Source: an uncultured Verrucomicrobiota bacterium
GTDB lineage: Bacteria; Verrucomicrobiota; Verrucomicrobiia; Opitutales; Seribacteraceae
Length of the DNA stretch: 58,517 nucleotides
Reading direction: 5' to 3'
Assembly (NCBI GenBank): GCA_902580225.1
Contig: CACHJU010000011.1
Span: forward strand, 1 to 58,517
Below the pieces are notes generated by a model that saw nothing but the letters and a program-made list of their open reading frames with translations, was not told the DNA's origin and made no database searches. The position numbers were made by a program, and so were the translations under genes. Shown here piece by piece: positions 34,522 to 42,610 of the stretch (the first letter of the stretch is position 1; each line of letters opens with the position of its first letter).

Positions 34522-34598
34522 TGGTGGGAGATGGCAGATTCGAACTGCCGACCTCATGCGTGTCATGCATGCGCTCTAACCAACTGAGCTAATCCCCC
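34522..34598 (-). tRNA. tRNA-Val (GAC)
   Basis: A full cloverleaf on the minus strand. The acceptor stem GGGGGAT pairs with ATCTCCC (one G-T pair), followed by A and an encoded CCA. D-arm GCTC/GAGC; anticodon stem CATGC/GCATG with loop ATGACAC, giving anticodon GAC; T-arm GGCAG/CTGCC with loop TTCGAAT. It reads GUC and GUU valine codons. Position 32 is A where C or T is usual. No integrase or duplicated tRNA end is visible nearby. Confidence 0.95.
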
Positions 34599-35063
34599 AA
34601 ATTTGTTGTAAATTAAGTTTTGTGCTAATTTTGTTAAAGAAAAAATGCTATATTCGGATCTAAGATAATTCTTTGTATAATGCTGATAGGTACTAGCCAA
34701 AAGTATTATGAGAGAAATATTGATAATGAAACTAAGTATCAAAAAGGATTGCTACTGCTTTACAAACTTAACAGAAGTTTAATTTTCAACGAACGATCTT
34801 TAATTACTAACTAAGTTTGAATTATTAGCAATTTGATTTTGCTAACTGCTTATCTCTAATTGACTTGAGTTTACATTGTATAGGTAGTTGGATATCGTGC
34901 CGTCTTTTACCTTCTCAATGGCTTCTTCTCTAACAGGAAGTGGGAAGCAGATCGCTCTCAGAATGGTCAAGGCATTAAATTATTTGAGAAAAACCATGAC
35001 TTTATTTTTATAGTTTTGTTCCTTAAATCCAAACTTTGTACAGAGTCTGCTAACCTAAATACC
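34599..35063. other. Intergenic stretch without an intact gene, possible gene remnant
   Basis: About 465 AT-rich bases between tRNA-Val and the acyltransferase. On the minus strand a 45-codon open frame (34842-34979) reads like protein (LTILRAICFPLPVREEAIEK) and is preceded in frame by a stop and then MVFLK, as if an old start were cut off by a mutation. I cannot name it. The segment also lacks an obvious terminator for the acyltransferase gene. Otherwise I see nothing in it. Confidence 0.35.
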
Positions 35064-36122
35064 CTAGGTTAAGACTTTCCTCTTTCGGTTGACTTTGTTC
35101 TCAACGAACAAAACCAAAAGAACGGAAAAAGAGAGAGTGTAAAGCATAGAGCTCCAAATGGGAAAGCCGAAATGAGGTAAGTATTCGTTCGAGACGAGAT
35201 GCAAAAAGAGCCAATGACAAAGATAAAAAGGATAGGAGGTGTCTCCGATCAAGCGGTCGAACGGGATGAATTTGGACAAGGATAGTATTGCCGGAATGGT
35301 GAGGCTGAAGCTAAGGTAAATCAGCATCGAAGGGAGAAAGAATTCCCAACCGTCCATTGTAATCAAGCAAAATAGGCAAAGTATGTAGAGGATTATTTGG
35401 ACGGATTTTTGGTTTGGCAGTAATTTGTCTCGGAATCGGTAGGCAATGCATCCCATCGCAAAGTATTGAAGCTCGGAAGGGAAAAACCTTCGGGCCCAAG
35501 GGTCATTGATGGAGATTTCGCTTGGCAATAGCCAAACTATAAGGAGGCTACAGGAAAACGATGCGAGGAACAGTACATACGGTCCCCAAGCTCGTAGCAG
35601 AAGGACGGGAGCAAAGAGGTAAAACCAGCATTCGATTCCTAGTGTCCATGCCTGAGGTACAAGAAGAAATTCATACCCGTTTTTATTTCCCCATGAAACG
35701 AGGATTGGATGAATTCCGTTTTCATTTACGCCGATGAAGCCAAACAGATCCAAAAAGAGAATACCAAGCTGTGGAATACTTATCATGGCAATGTCAAAGA
35801 TGGATAGCATGTCCTTGTAACCGATGAGATATCCCAATAGGAATGGATCATCTTTCCATAGGAAAAAGAGACAAGATAAGAAAAAGGTAACCGCAAGTAT
35901 AATAAGATAAGTTGGCAATAGGCGAAGGGCTCTCGAAAGGTAGAAGTTTTTGAAGCTGCCGTACTTTTCGTTTAAAACCATGGCAATCAGATACCCTGAT
36001 ATTATGTAGAACAACCGAACGGAAACGACCCCTCCTGTCATCTCGTGGGCTTTAGGAGGGAATAGTGGCCATGAGTGTCCGAGGAATACTGAAATTGCCA
36101 AAATGATTCTAACCAAGCCCAT
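35064..36122 (-). CDS. Membrane acyltransferase (acyltransferase 3, OafA/YrhL-like)
   Basis: 352 residues, about ten transmembrane segments. GLVRIILAISVFLGHSW near the N-terminus carries the conserved His of the family; VSVRLFYIISGYLIAMVLN has the F..SG motif; FYLSRALRLLPTYL carries the conserved R..R...P; and GIECWFYLFAP (variant of SxEwxFY) follows. These enzymes add acetyl or other acyl groups to surface glycans. Start at ATG 36122. The gene stands alone between two long gene-poor gaps and appears richer in G and C than they are, so it may have been acquired. It could decorate the glycan made by region 1 or the fucose-containing one from the next genes. Confidence 0.9.
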   Translation of the reverse strand: MGLVRIILAISVFLGHSWPLFPPKAHEMTGGVVSVRLFYIISGYLIAMVLNEKYGSFKNFYLSRALRLLPTYLIILAVTFFLSCLFFLWKDDPFLLGYLIGYKDMLSIFDIAMISIPQLGILFLDLFGFIGVNENGIHPILVSWGNKNGYEFLLVPQAWTLGIECWFYLFAPVLLLRAWGPYVLFLASFSCSLLIVWLLPSEISINDPWARRFFPSELQYFAMGCIAYRFRDKLLPNQKSVQIILYILCLFCLITMDGWEFFLPSMLIYLSFSLTIPAILSLSKFIPFDRLIGDTSYPFYLCHWLFLHLVSNEYLPHFGFPIWSSMLYTLSFSVLLVLFVENKVNRKRKVLT

Positions 36123-36980
36123 AATTCACCCATTAATATTAATAATCGTAAGTCAATTTCAAAAATTAAACACGACTGTAATATCAGCTTTCACATTTTT
36201 TAAAGCAAGCAAGTGAGCCAAGACTACTCATCTATTTGCAACAGTTTCTTGTTCTCAATCTCCCACTGGTAGTTGCGTTGCTGCAACTGGTGGATGAGGC
36301 GGGCTCATAAGTTAAAATTTCAAAGGTGGGAACCTGATTTGTTTAAGAATAGTAACTTATTAAGGACATTGTCCTGATAAACAAAAGTAAAATAGTTTAT
36401 CCCTAAAGTTAAGTTTACAGGTTTCATGAACATGCTTATCCCATTCAGATGCAAAAACACATTCTGCTATACTATTATATAAAGCTAGATGGAAGCTACT
36501 ATTCTTAGCAAACAAATCAATAAATCATATTTGATAAAGATTAATCAGGAAAAATACCAATAATTTGTGATTTGAATTCCAAATTAAATTAAATGAAAGA
36601 GTTAAAATTTAAAGTTTTTTTATTTTTTAGTACTTCACAAGAAATTTATACTTCTTCTTTATATATTCTATTGAAATCAGGTTTTTCGGTTCGCTGGATT
36701 CATTGATATAATGAAATGGACTAATTGTTAGCAAATGCGATGTCAATTATCGAGCGGGCAGTATGTGATGCATATGAATAAGATGTCAAAGTTTCGTCGA
36801 AAATACAAGCGACACATGCAGGGTCTGAAAAAGATAAAGTCCTTATAATTATTGGTTAATCTCCCCAAGAGGGTTTATTCCTGTCCCGGAATATCAAATA
36901 TCTCAACGATCTAGAGATGATTATTTGTAGATTTATAGAAAGCTTTACCTATAGCTTTATTTTTTTATTATTCATAGTTT
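36123..36980. other. Gene-poor stretch with decayed gene fragments
   Basis: 858 bases with no intact gene. It contains a recognisable methyltransferase relic (36360-36524, minus, listed separately), a 26-codon open frame on the minus strand (36224-36304; starts ARLIHQLQQR) in a locally GC-richer patch, and a + strand frame at 36725-36859 that reads through like protein (LLANAMSIIERAVCDAYE, then KVSSKIQATHAGSEKDKV) except for one TAA at 36779; the opposite strand is also open there. The remaining parts are AT-rich with no clear structure. The last 100 bases must hold the gmd promoter but no good consensus is visible. Confidence 0.5.
36360..36524 (-). pseudogene. Fragment of a DNA (cytosine-5) methyltransferase, decayed
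   Basis: Read on the minus strand from 36524, 54 codons to a double stop give a segment beginning FIDLFAKNSSFHLAL and continuing ECVFASEWDKHVHETCKLNF. This matches the start of cytosine-5 DNA methyltransferases: motif I normally FIDLFAGIGGFRLAL and motif II ECVFSSEWDK.A..TY..NF. The SAM-binding GIGG has become KNSS, and the first Met lies one frame away (ATGATTTATTGA), so the start is frame-shifted. The PCQPFS catalytic motif is missing. It is a relic, probably of a lost restriction-modification unit. Family assignment is from memory of the motifs, and I could not align it. Confidence 0.65.
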
Positions 36981-37997
36981 ATGAAAAAAGCTCTCATTAC
37001 AGGAATAACGGGTCAAGATGGTTCTTATTTAGCTGAATTATTGCTAGATAAAGACTATGAAGTGCACGGTATTGTCCGTAGGGCATCTACATTTAATACC
37101 AGTCGTTTAGATCATTTATATAAAGATCCATTGGTTGATGATACAAAACTGTTCCTGCACTATGGAGATTTAGCCGATGCGGTACAGCTAGTAAAATTAC
37201 TTTATGAATTACAACCCGATGAGATCTATAATCTTGGAGCACAGAGCCATGTAAGGGTTTCTTTTGATATACCAGAGTATACTGGTGATGTTACAGGATT
37301 GGGTGCAGTTCGGATTTTGGAAGCAATTCGTGAAGCTGGTTTGGTTGAAAAAGTACGTTATTATCAGGCATCCTCATCTGAAATGTATGGAAAAGTTCAG
37401 GAAGTTCCTCAGGTAGAAAGCACTCCTTTTTGGCCAAGGTCTCCTTATGCCTGTGCTAAAACCTATGCTCATTGGCTAACTGTGAATTATCGTGAATCCT
37501 ATGGCTTGCATGCAAGCAGTGGAATTTTGTTCAACCATGAATCTCCTCGTAGGGGGGAAACGTTTGTTACACGAAAAATTACCCGTGCTGCAACTCGGAT
37601 TAAACTGGGTTTGCAGAAAAAACTTATTCTGGGGAATCTAGATTCAAAAAGAGATTGGGGATATGCTAAAGAATATGTTGAAGCAATGTGGTTAATGCTT
37701 CAGCAGGACGAACCTGATGATTATGTCATTGCCACAAATGAAACTCATACTGTGCGAGAATTTTTAGAAGAGACTTTTAATTGCCTAGAGCTCGACTTTG
37801 AGGAATTTGTTGGATTTGATCAAAAATATGAACGCCCAGCTGAAGTGGATCTTTTAATTGGAGATGCTGGTAAAGCAGAGCAAAAATTAGGATGGAAGCC
37901 CAAAGTGACTTTTAAGGAATTGGTTTCGATTATGGTAGATGAAGATTTGAAATTGGCTAAGCAGGAAAAAGCTTTATCTAAAGCAAACCTTGGGTAA
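36981..37997 (+). CDS. gmd: GDP-mannose 4,6-dehydratase
   Basis: 338 residues. [29 protein letters not shown] at the start is the Gmd signature, with the GxxGxxG cofactor motif. [14 protein letters not shown] carries the catalytic Ser (Thr in some), PYACAK gives YxxxK, and [19 protein letters not shown] is strongly conserved in Gmd. It converts GDP-mannose to GDP-4-keto-6-deoxymannose. The next gene begins right after its stop and codes for the following enzyme. Together they provide GDP-L-fucose for surface glycans. Confidence 0.97.
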   Translation: MKKALITGITGQDGSYLAELLLDKDYEVHGIVRRASTFNTSRLDHLYKDPLVDDTKLFLHYGDLADAVQLVKLLYELQPDEIYNLGAQSHVRVSFDIPEYTGDVTGLGAVRILEAIREAGLVEKVRYYQASSSEMYGKVQEVPQVESTPFWPRSPYACAKTYAHWLTVNYRESYGLHASSGILFNHESPRRGETFVTRKITRAATRIKLGLQKKLILGNLDSKRDWGYAKEYVEAMWLMLQQDEPDDYVIATNETHTVREFLEETFNCLELDFEEFVGFDQKYERPAEVDLLIGDAGKAEQKLGWKPKVTFKELVSIMVDEDLKLAKQEKALSKANLG

Positions 37998-38939
37998 ATG
38001 ACTAAAGTATTTATCAGTGGGCATTCTGGCATGGTGGGTTCTGCTTTGGTTCGTGCTTTAAAACTGAATGATAACCAATTTCAAGTTATTACCCGTACTC
38101 GAACGGAGCTTGATCTTTGCTGTCAGTTCTCTGTTGATAAGTTCCTTTCCTTGGAAAAACCTGAAATAGTAATTAATGCTGCAGGGCGAGTAGGAGGGAT
38201 TTATGCAAATAATACTTTCCCTGCGGAATTTATGCGTGAGAATTTGCTGATTAATGCTAATCTTATCCACTCTTCATTTCAACACGGAGTGCAACGCTTC
38301 TTGAATTTGGGGAGTTCTTGCATCTACCCGAGGGATGCTATGCAACCATTGGTCGAAAAATCTCTATTAACGGGTTCCTTGGAACCAACAAATTCTGCTT
38401 ACGCTTTAGCTAAAATTGCCGGGCTTGAAATGTGCCGGCATTACCGAAATCAATATGGAGTCTTGTTTCATTCCGCTATGCCTGCAAACTTGTACGGTCC
38501 CGGGGATAATTATCATTCAAAAAACTCCCATGTATTACCAGCTTTAATTCGCCGATTTCACGAGGCTAAACTAGAGGGGCTACAAGAAGTAATGATATGG
38601 GGCACGGGAAAGCCAAAGCGGGAACTTTTACATGCAGATGATCTGGCTAAGGCTCTGTTATTTTTACTTACCATTGAAAGTCCACCCGATTGGATAAATG
38701 TAGGGACGGGGAAAGATCAATCAATTTTGGATTTGGCAAAAACAGTGAAGTCAGTCGTTGGGTATGAAGGTAAGATCGTTCACGACCTTAGTAAACCAGA
38801 TGGAACGCCAGTGAAAAGATTGGATGTGTCTTTATTAAACGGTTTGGGATGGAAAGCTCAAATCTCGCTTCATGATGGGATTGAGTCCACATATCAGGAC
38901 TTTTTGGAAAGAGAAGAAAATGGTACTTTACGAATTTAA
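37998..38939 (+). CDS. fcl: GDP-L-fucose synthase
   Basis: 313 residues, starting at the ATG that directly follows the gmd stop. FISGHSGMVGSALVRAL is the NADP-binding start typical of Fcl/WcaG; LGSSCIYPRDAMQPLVE carries catalytic Ser and the CIYP motif; SAYALAK gives YxxxK; and MPANLYGPGDNYH is strongly conserved. It is a 3,5-epimerase and 4-reductase making GDP-L-fucose. The protein is about normal in length. The stop faces the YceH gene, 7 bases apart. Confidence 0.96.
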   Translation: MTKVFISGHSGMVGSALVRALKLNDNQFQVITRTRTELDLCCQFSVDKFLSLEKPEIVINAAGRVGGIYANNTFPAEFMRENLLINANLIHSSFQHGVQRFLNLGSSCIYPRDAMQPLVEKSLLTGSLEPTNSAYALAKIAGLEMCRHYRNQYGVLFHSAMPANLYGPGDNYHSKNSHVLPALIRRFHEAKLEGLQEVMIWGTGKPKRELLHADDLAKALLFLLTIESPPDWINVGTGKDQSILDLAKTVKSVVGYEGKIVHDLSKPDGTPVKRLDVSLLNGLGWKAQISLHDGIESTYQDFLEREENGTLRI

Positions 38940-38946
38940 CTTATAG

Positions 38947-39648
38947 CTATTCGAATTGTTTCCGAAAATTTTTAAAGTCGTCTGATATTTCTCTAAGTTG
39001 ATAACGAAGGGCTTCTACTTCGTCTTTGAGTTCGATAAATTCCTTGGTCATTTCTTCAACTTGATCAATTCTTTTATCCGGACCAGGTACATAAAAGGAC
39101 ACTCCGTCATTCATTTCCTCGATGACGGGGGGTGGAGCCAATCGATGAAACCATCTTTTTTCTTTTTGCCCTGGAGCGGGGTCCATATTTGCAACTAAGG
39201 ATGGTTCTCTTTCCATTAATTCCTGAAGGGTTTCGTCCACATCGGAAATTCCATCAAAAGGAAACATTCGACTGGCCCGATTGTTTAATTCTCCGGCAGT
39301 TTGCGGTCCACGATTTAACAATTCGGCTAAAAGGGCTCTTTCTGCCTTTATTAGATCAAGCTCTTTTTCAGCATTATGCTGGAACTTTGGAACCCTTGAC
39401 CCGACCAAATCAACCCTATGCACAAGGCGTTTAATTCGTAATTCTTCGATAACTTTACTGACTTGATCTTCATCAAGATTACTTTTGGGTAGCCGGTTGT
39501 TTTTTTGATTACAGGCATTAACCAAGCCATTGAGGCTCATTGGGTAATACTCTGGAGTGGTTAGTTCTTTTTCGATTAAGGAACCAAGAACTCTCGTTTC
39601 CTCAAAGGTCAATTCTATCAAGGATTCTAACTCTTCTTTGTCTCTCAT
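38947..39648 (-). CDS. YceH/DUF480 family protein
   Basis: 233 residues. ETRVLGSLIEKELTTPEYYPMSLNGLVNACNQKNNR near residues 18-52 is the family's hallmark, the first winged-helix domain; a second winged-helix follows (RALLAELLNRGPQTAGELNNRASRM). The last 40 residues (EMTKEFIELKDEVEALRYQL) form a coiled coil. The function is not established; a DNA-binding or regulatory role is suggested by the fold only. It lies downstream of the ribosomal L27 gene but is separated from it by a terminator. Confidence 0.88.
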   Translation of the reverse strand: MRDKEELESLIELTFEETRVLGSLIEKELTTPEYYPMSLNGLVNACNQKNNRLPKSNLDEDQVSKVIEELRIKRLVHRVDLVGSRVPKFQHNAEKELDLIKAERALLAELLNRGPQTAGELNNRASRMFPFDGISDVDETLQELMEREPSLVANMDPAPGQKEKRWFHRLAPPPVIEEMNDGVSFYVPGPDKRIDQVEEMTKEFIELKDEVEALRYQLREISDDFKNFRKQFE

Positions 39649-39676
39649 GAAAAGTCAGACTCTAGGCTGGAAAGAA

Positions 39677-39709
39677 TAAAAAAAGCCAGAATGAAATTTT
39701 CTCTTCTGG
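39677..39709 (-). terminator. Rho-independent terminator after rpmA
   Basis: On the minus strand CCAGAA (39709-39704) pairs with TTCTGG (39691-39686) around a 12-base loop, and is followed by C and a T-rich run (39684-39677). It lies 11 bases past the L27 stop and before the YceH start, so it ends the rplU-rpmA message. Confidence 0.75.
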
Positions 39710-39719
39710 AAACGAAAAA

Positions 39720-39968
39720 TTAGGTGATTTCGATGACATTGACCAAACGATGAGTTTTGTCAAAATCTACTTTACCCGGAGTCAGTGCAAAAAGAGTGTG
39801 ATCACGTCCTAGTCCCACATTTGCACCCGGATGGTACTTGGTGCCACGCTGCCTTAATATAATATTGCCAGCCTTAACTGCTTCCCCGCCAAACTTTTTG
39901 ACGCCTAAGCGTTTGCTGTTGCTATCTCTTCCATTTCTGGATGTACCTTGTCCTTTTTTATGTGCCAT
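39720..39968 (-). CDS. rpmA: Ribosomal protein bL27
   Basis: 82 residues, the normal size. [27 protein letters not shown] at the N-terminus is the conserved tail reaching the peptidyl transferase centre; [29 protein letters not shown] is the core. There is no Firmicutes-type N-terminal extension. An AAGGA about 8 bases before the ATG is one of the few clear Shine-Dalgarno-like sites. It follows rplU after 16 bases. Confidence 0.98.
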   Translation of the reverse strand: MAHKKGQGTSRNGRDSNSKRLGVKKFGGEAVKAGNIILRQRGTKYHPGANVGLGRDHTLFALTPGKVDFDKTHRLVNVIEIT

Positions 39969-39984
39969 TTTAAGATTCCTTAAT

Positions 39985-40302
39985 TTATTTTAAATCTATC
40001 GACTCAATTTCTATAACTGAAATATGTTGGCGGTGTCCTTTTCTCCTCTTATAACCCTGCCTTCTTTTCTTTTTGAAAATAATAATTTTTTTATCTTTTT
40101 TGTTTTCAAGCACTTTAGCTTTGACGGTTGCTCCTTCGACAGTTGGGGTACCAAATGTTGCTTTACCATCGTCAACTAGCATGAGAACCTGATCAATGCT
40201 GACTTGATCACCTTCGTTTTTGTCGGGGTAGCGATTAACAAAAAGCTTGTCGCCTTTCTGGACAGTGAATTGACTGCCTTGGGTTTGAATAGTGGCTTTC
40301 AT
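39985..40302 (-). CDS. rplU: Ribosomal protein bL21
   Basis: 105 residues from ATG 40302 ([20 protein letters not shown]). A longer upstream frame exists but would precede the promoter and is not the bL21 start. [22 protein letters not shown] near the C-terminus is the RNA-binding signature. It is a component of the 50S subunit, binding 23S rRNA. No Shine-Dalgarno is seen, and the promoter predicts a leader of only about 9 bases. It is co-transcribed with rpmA. Confidence 0.97.
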   Translation of the reverse strand: MKATIQTQGSQFTVQKGDKLFVNRYPDKNEGDQVSIDQVLMLVDDGKATFGTPTVEGATVKAKVLENKKDKKIIIFKKKRRQGYKRRKGHRQHISVIEIESIDLK

Positions 40303-40317
40303 GATAAGAAATCGGAT

Positions 40318-40346
40318 ATATAACCATCTAAGTTTCAAATTGGCAA
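40318..40346 (-). promoter_or_regulatory. Promoter of rplU-rpmA
   Basis: On the minus strand TTGCCA (40346-40341) and TTATAT (40323-40318) are separated by exactly 17 bases. Transcription would begin near 40311, about 9 bases ahead of the ATG at 40302. The match to sigma70 consensus is good (-35: 5 of 6). The divergent methyltransferase gene starts at 40401. Confidence 0.6.
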
Positions 40347-40400
40347 GCGTCATCTTAGCTTCTACTGATTACATTTTTGTGATTTATTAAGACTTTAAAA

Positions 40401-41159
40401 ATGTATAAGGAAGAGCAAGTTAATGAAAAGAAGGTACTTTCTTACTTCGAGAATCGTTCCGTACTTGATCATTATGAAGAAGCAACTAGGCGGGTTGGAC
40501 TTTGGTCTTCCGAGGAATTGGTTTTCAAGCAGTCTTTCCCAGAATTATCGACAAGTTTATTGGAATTGGGGTGTGGAGTTGGAAGAATTAGTTTCTCTCT
40601 TTGGATGATGGGGTATGATGACCTTACCGCAACCGATGTATCCAAAAAAATGATCAGGCGAGCTTTATCTATTCAGAAAGAAAGAAGAAGTGGAATTCAT
40701 TTTGATCAGGAAGATGCAACCAAGTTATCATTCTCTTCGGATTTATTTGATGGAATCATTTTTGGGTTTAACGGTTTGATGCAAATTCCTCATCGTGAAA
40801 ATCGGCAAAAAGCCCTCCGGGAATGTTTTCGGGTACTTCGACCCGGTGGTCGTTTTGTTTTTACATCTCATGACCGAATGATACCAAAATGGCGAAAGTT
40901 TTGGGAAAATGAAAAGAAAAAATGGCGAATTGGGCTTCAGGATAAAGCCTTAATTGAATTTGGTGATCGATATGGCGAAACTCCCAATGGAAAACTATTC
41001 ATTCATGTTCCAGATATTTCAGTCATTCGTAAAGACCTTAAAGAATGCGGTTTTCTTTTGGAACGGGATGTTCTTCGATCTCGAATTTGCGAAGAATCGC
41101 AAACAGTAAAAGAATTTTCAGATGAATGCCGCTTTTGGATTGTTCGCAAACCGGTTTAG
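40401..41159 (+). CDS. Class I SAM-dependent methyltransferase
   Basis: 252 residues. LLELGCGVGRISFSL near residues 50-64 is the SAM-binding motif I, LTATDVSKKMI motif II, and DGIIFGFNGLMQIPHRENRQKALRECFRVLRPGGRFVFTSHD motifs IV-VI of methyltransferase type 11. The substrate is unknown; the tail after 170 is family-specific. It diverges from rplU across 98 bases and converges on dapF with 5 bases between stops. Confidence 0.85.
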   Translation: MYKEEQVNEKKVLSYFENRSVLDHYEEATRRVGLWSSEELVFKQSFPELSTSLLELGCGVGRISFSLWMMGYDDLTATDVSKKMIRRALSIQKERRSGIHFDQEDATKLSFSSDLFDGIIFGFNGLMQIPHRENRQKALRECFRVLRPGGRFVFTSHDRMIPKWRKFWENEKKKWRIGLQDKALIEFGDRYGETPNGKLFIHVPDISVIRKDLKECGFLLERDVLRSRICEESQTVKEFSDECRFWIVRKPV

Positions 41160-41164
41160 AGGAA

Positions 41165-42013
41165 CTAAAGATCTTTCAAGCATTCTAAATCTAGATTCAT
41201 TTTTGCAACTCGAGTTGCTGGACCAGACATTTGTACATTGAATTCGTCATCTATTATGAGTCCAATTTCACCACCGGGCATTTCCACAGTAATTTTTTGA
41301 TCACAAGCTCCCATTTTCCGGGCAACCGCACCCGCTGCCGAACTGCTGCTTCCAGATGCAAGAGTATACCCGGCACCCCGTTCCCAAATTTCAATTCTAA
41401 TCCGATTGCGGTCGAGGATTTGTAAAAATTGAACATTGGTACGATTGGGGAAATTGGGATGATTTTCGAGGCTTGAGCCGAGTTCCATAGCTAATGGTTT
41501 ATTAGCTTTTTCAACTGGAATCACACAATGCGGATTTCCAATGGTAGCGGCATAGTATTGCATGGATTTACCATTCACTTCAATTGTTTCGTTGCAAACT
41601 TCTCGGGCATCCCCGTCAATATTGACAGGAACGACTGCACTGTGAAAATTTACTTTGCCCATTTCGACGATAATGACAGAGCAATCTTCCGATACTTGAC
41701 AGGTCACGATTCCACCCAGAGTTTCCACTTGGAACGGTTTGGTGGAGACTTTTCCGATATCGCGCAAGTAACGGGCAAAAATCCTCAATCCGTTTCCACT
41801 TTTTTCTGCTTCACTACCGTCCGGATTAAGAATCTTCAAACTGAAATCGGCCTGATCCGATCCGGTTGGCCCAAGCAGAATCCCATCTGAGCCAAGACCA
41901 AAATTACGATGGCAGATTCTAATAATTTGCTTCTCGGTTAAAGAGATTTTTGTTTCTTTTGGATCGAGTACTAAGTAATCGTTTCCGAGAGCATGATATT
42001 TTTCGAATTCCAT
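41165..42013 (-). CDS. dapF: Diaminopimelate epimerase homologue lacking both catalytic cysteines
   Basis: 282 residues with DapF architecture throughout: HALGNDYLVLD at the start, FNADGSE-like LNPDGSEAEK, IGNPHCVIPV, NRTNVQFLQI, ERGAG near 211, and the closing MSGPATRV. In known DapF, two cysteines (CGNG...R and the ACGTGAC-type loop) act as the acid/base pair. Here both are Ser: KSGNGLRIFARY (Ser72) and YTLASGSSSS (Ser220). The Glu of GET is Tyr216. DNA confirms AGT for Ser72. The gene is intact and lies last in a conserved-looking run, so it is unlikely to be a pseudogene. It may be a Ser-based or altered isomerase. Whether it serves meso-DAP synthesis (mpl is present at 48710) is unclear. 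Confidence 0.85.
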   Translation of the reverse strand: MEFEKYHALGNDYLVLDPKETKISLTEKQIIRICHRNFGLGSDGILLGPTGSDQADFSLKILNPDGSEAEKSGNGLRIFARYLRDIGKVSTKPFQVETLGGIVTCQVSEDCSVIIVEMGKVNFHSAVVPVNIDGDAREVCNETIEVNGKSMQYYAATIGNPHCVIPVEKANKPLAMELGSSLENHPNFPNRTNVQFLQILDRNRIRIEIWERGAGYTLASGSSSSAAGAVARKMGACDQKITVEMPGGEIGLIIDDEFNVQMSGPATRVAKMNLDLECLKDL

Positions 42014-42033
42014 AATAATGTTTTTTTGGCTCT

Positions 42034-42570
42034 TTAGCTCTCTCTTGATTTATTGATTCTAGTGAGCACCCATTGTACAATCAGCAGATCCTCTCCTCCG
42101 GATTTTTGTACAACTTGTAAAAATTCCGCTGGGTGGATATCGAATTTTGCAAAAAACGCCCGGTCTCCACCACAGCAAAACATTGTATCTGAGGGGAGCT
42201 CCCCACGAAGTTTAGCTCTGGCTTTTTTTATAATTCTTGGCAACCACGGGATTCCCTCAAGCTGTTCGTTTTTCCCTGGCAGCGATTGAGAATTCACAAA
42301 TTCAAGAGAGGGAATGCTTCCCTGTTCTTCGATAAAAAAATTCCTCCTCAAGTGATGGATAAGAATAAAAGTGGCTAAGTCGGGTGCGCCTTCACAAATC
42401 CAGTCTTCCACATAATCGAAAATATCCATTTTGTTCAGTCCGATACTTTGAAGGAAAGGAAGATCTTCCTGAATGGGAAAGGTTTCAGGACAAGTATTAC
42501 CCTGCCGATAGAGCTTCTCTGCGTTTTCCCAAATTCGCACCAGTTCTTTTTGATAATTATAATTCATCAC
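42034..42570 (-). CDS. DUF5069-like protein
   Basis: 178 residues. The C-terminal half, WLPRIIKKARAKLRGELPSD through GGDRAFFAKFDIHPAEFLQVV, resembles DUF5069 (a 'LPR...KARA.L.G' start and small alpha-rich body). The N-terminal 90 residues are helix-rich with an EDWICEGAPDLATFILIHHLRRNFF segment. The role is unknown. It lies between rnr and dapF on the same strand (40 and 20 bases). The start may be the second ATG (42567). Confidence 0.65.
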   Translation of the reverse strand: MMNYNYQKELVRIWENAEKLYRQGNTCPETFPIQEDLPFLQSIGLNKMDIFDYVEDWICEGAPDLATFILIHHLRRNFFIEEQGSIPSLEFVNSQSLPGKNEQLEGIPWLPRIIKKARAKLRGELPSDTMFCCGGDRAFFAKFDIHPAEFLQVVQKSGGEDLLIVQWVLTRINKSRES

Positions 42571-42610
42571 AATGTGATTGAATAAATCTGAAATTGATCA
42601 AGTCAATATT

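Noticed and set aside
36224-36304. 26-codon minus-strand frame resembling a transposase end.
   Set aside because: Too short to assign. No inverted repeats or further transposase motifs are near, so no insertion sequence is called.
34522-36980. Possible integrative island at tRNA-Val.
   Set aside because: The gene-poor region lies on the 5' side of the tRNA, not at its 3' end where integration normally occurs. No integrase gene or repeated tRNA end was seen.
41165-42013. Calling the dapF homologue a pseudogene because of the missing cysteines.
   Set aside because: The frame is full length without shifts, and all other structural motifs are kept, which suggests selection on a functional protein.
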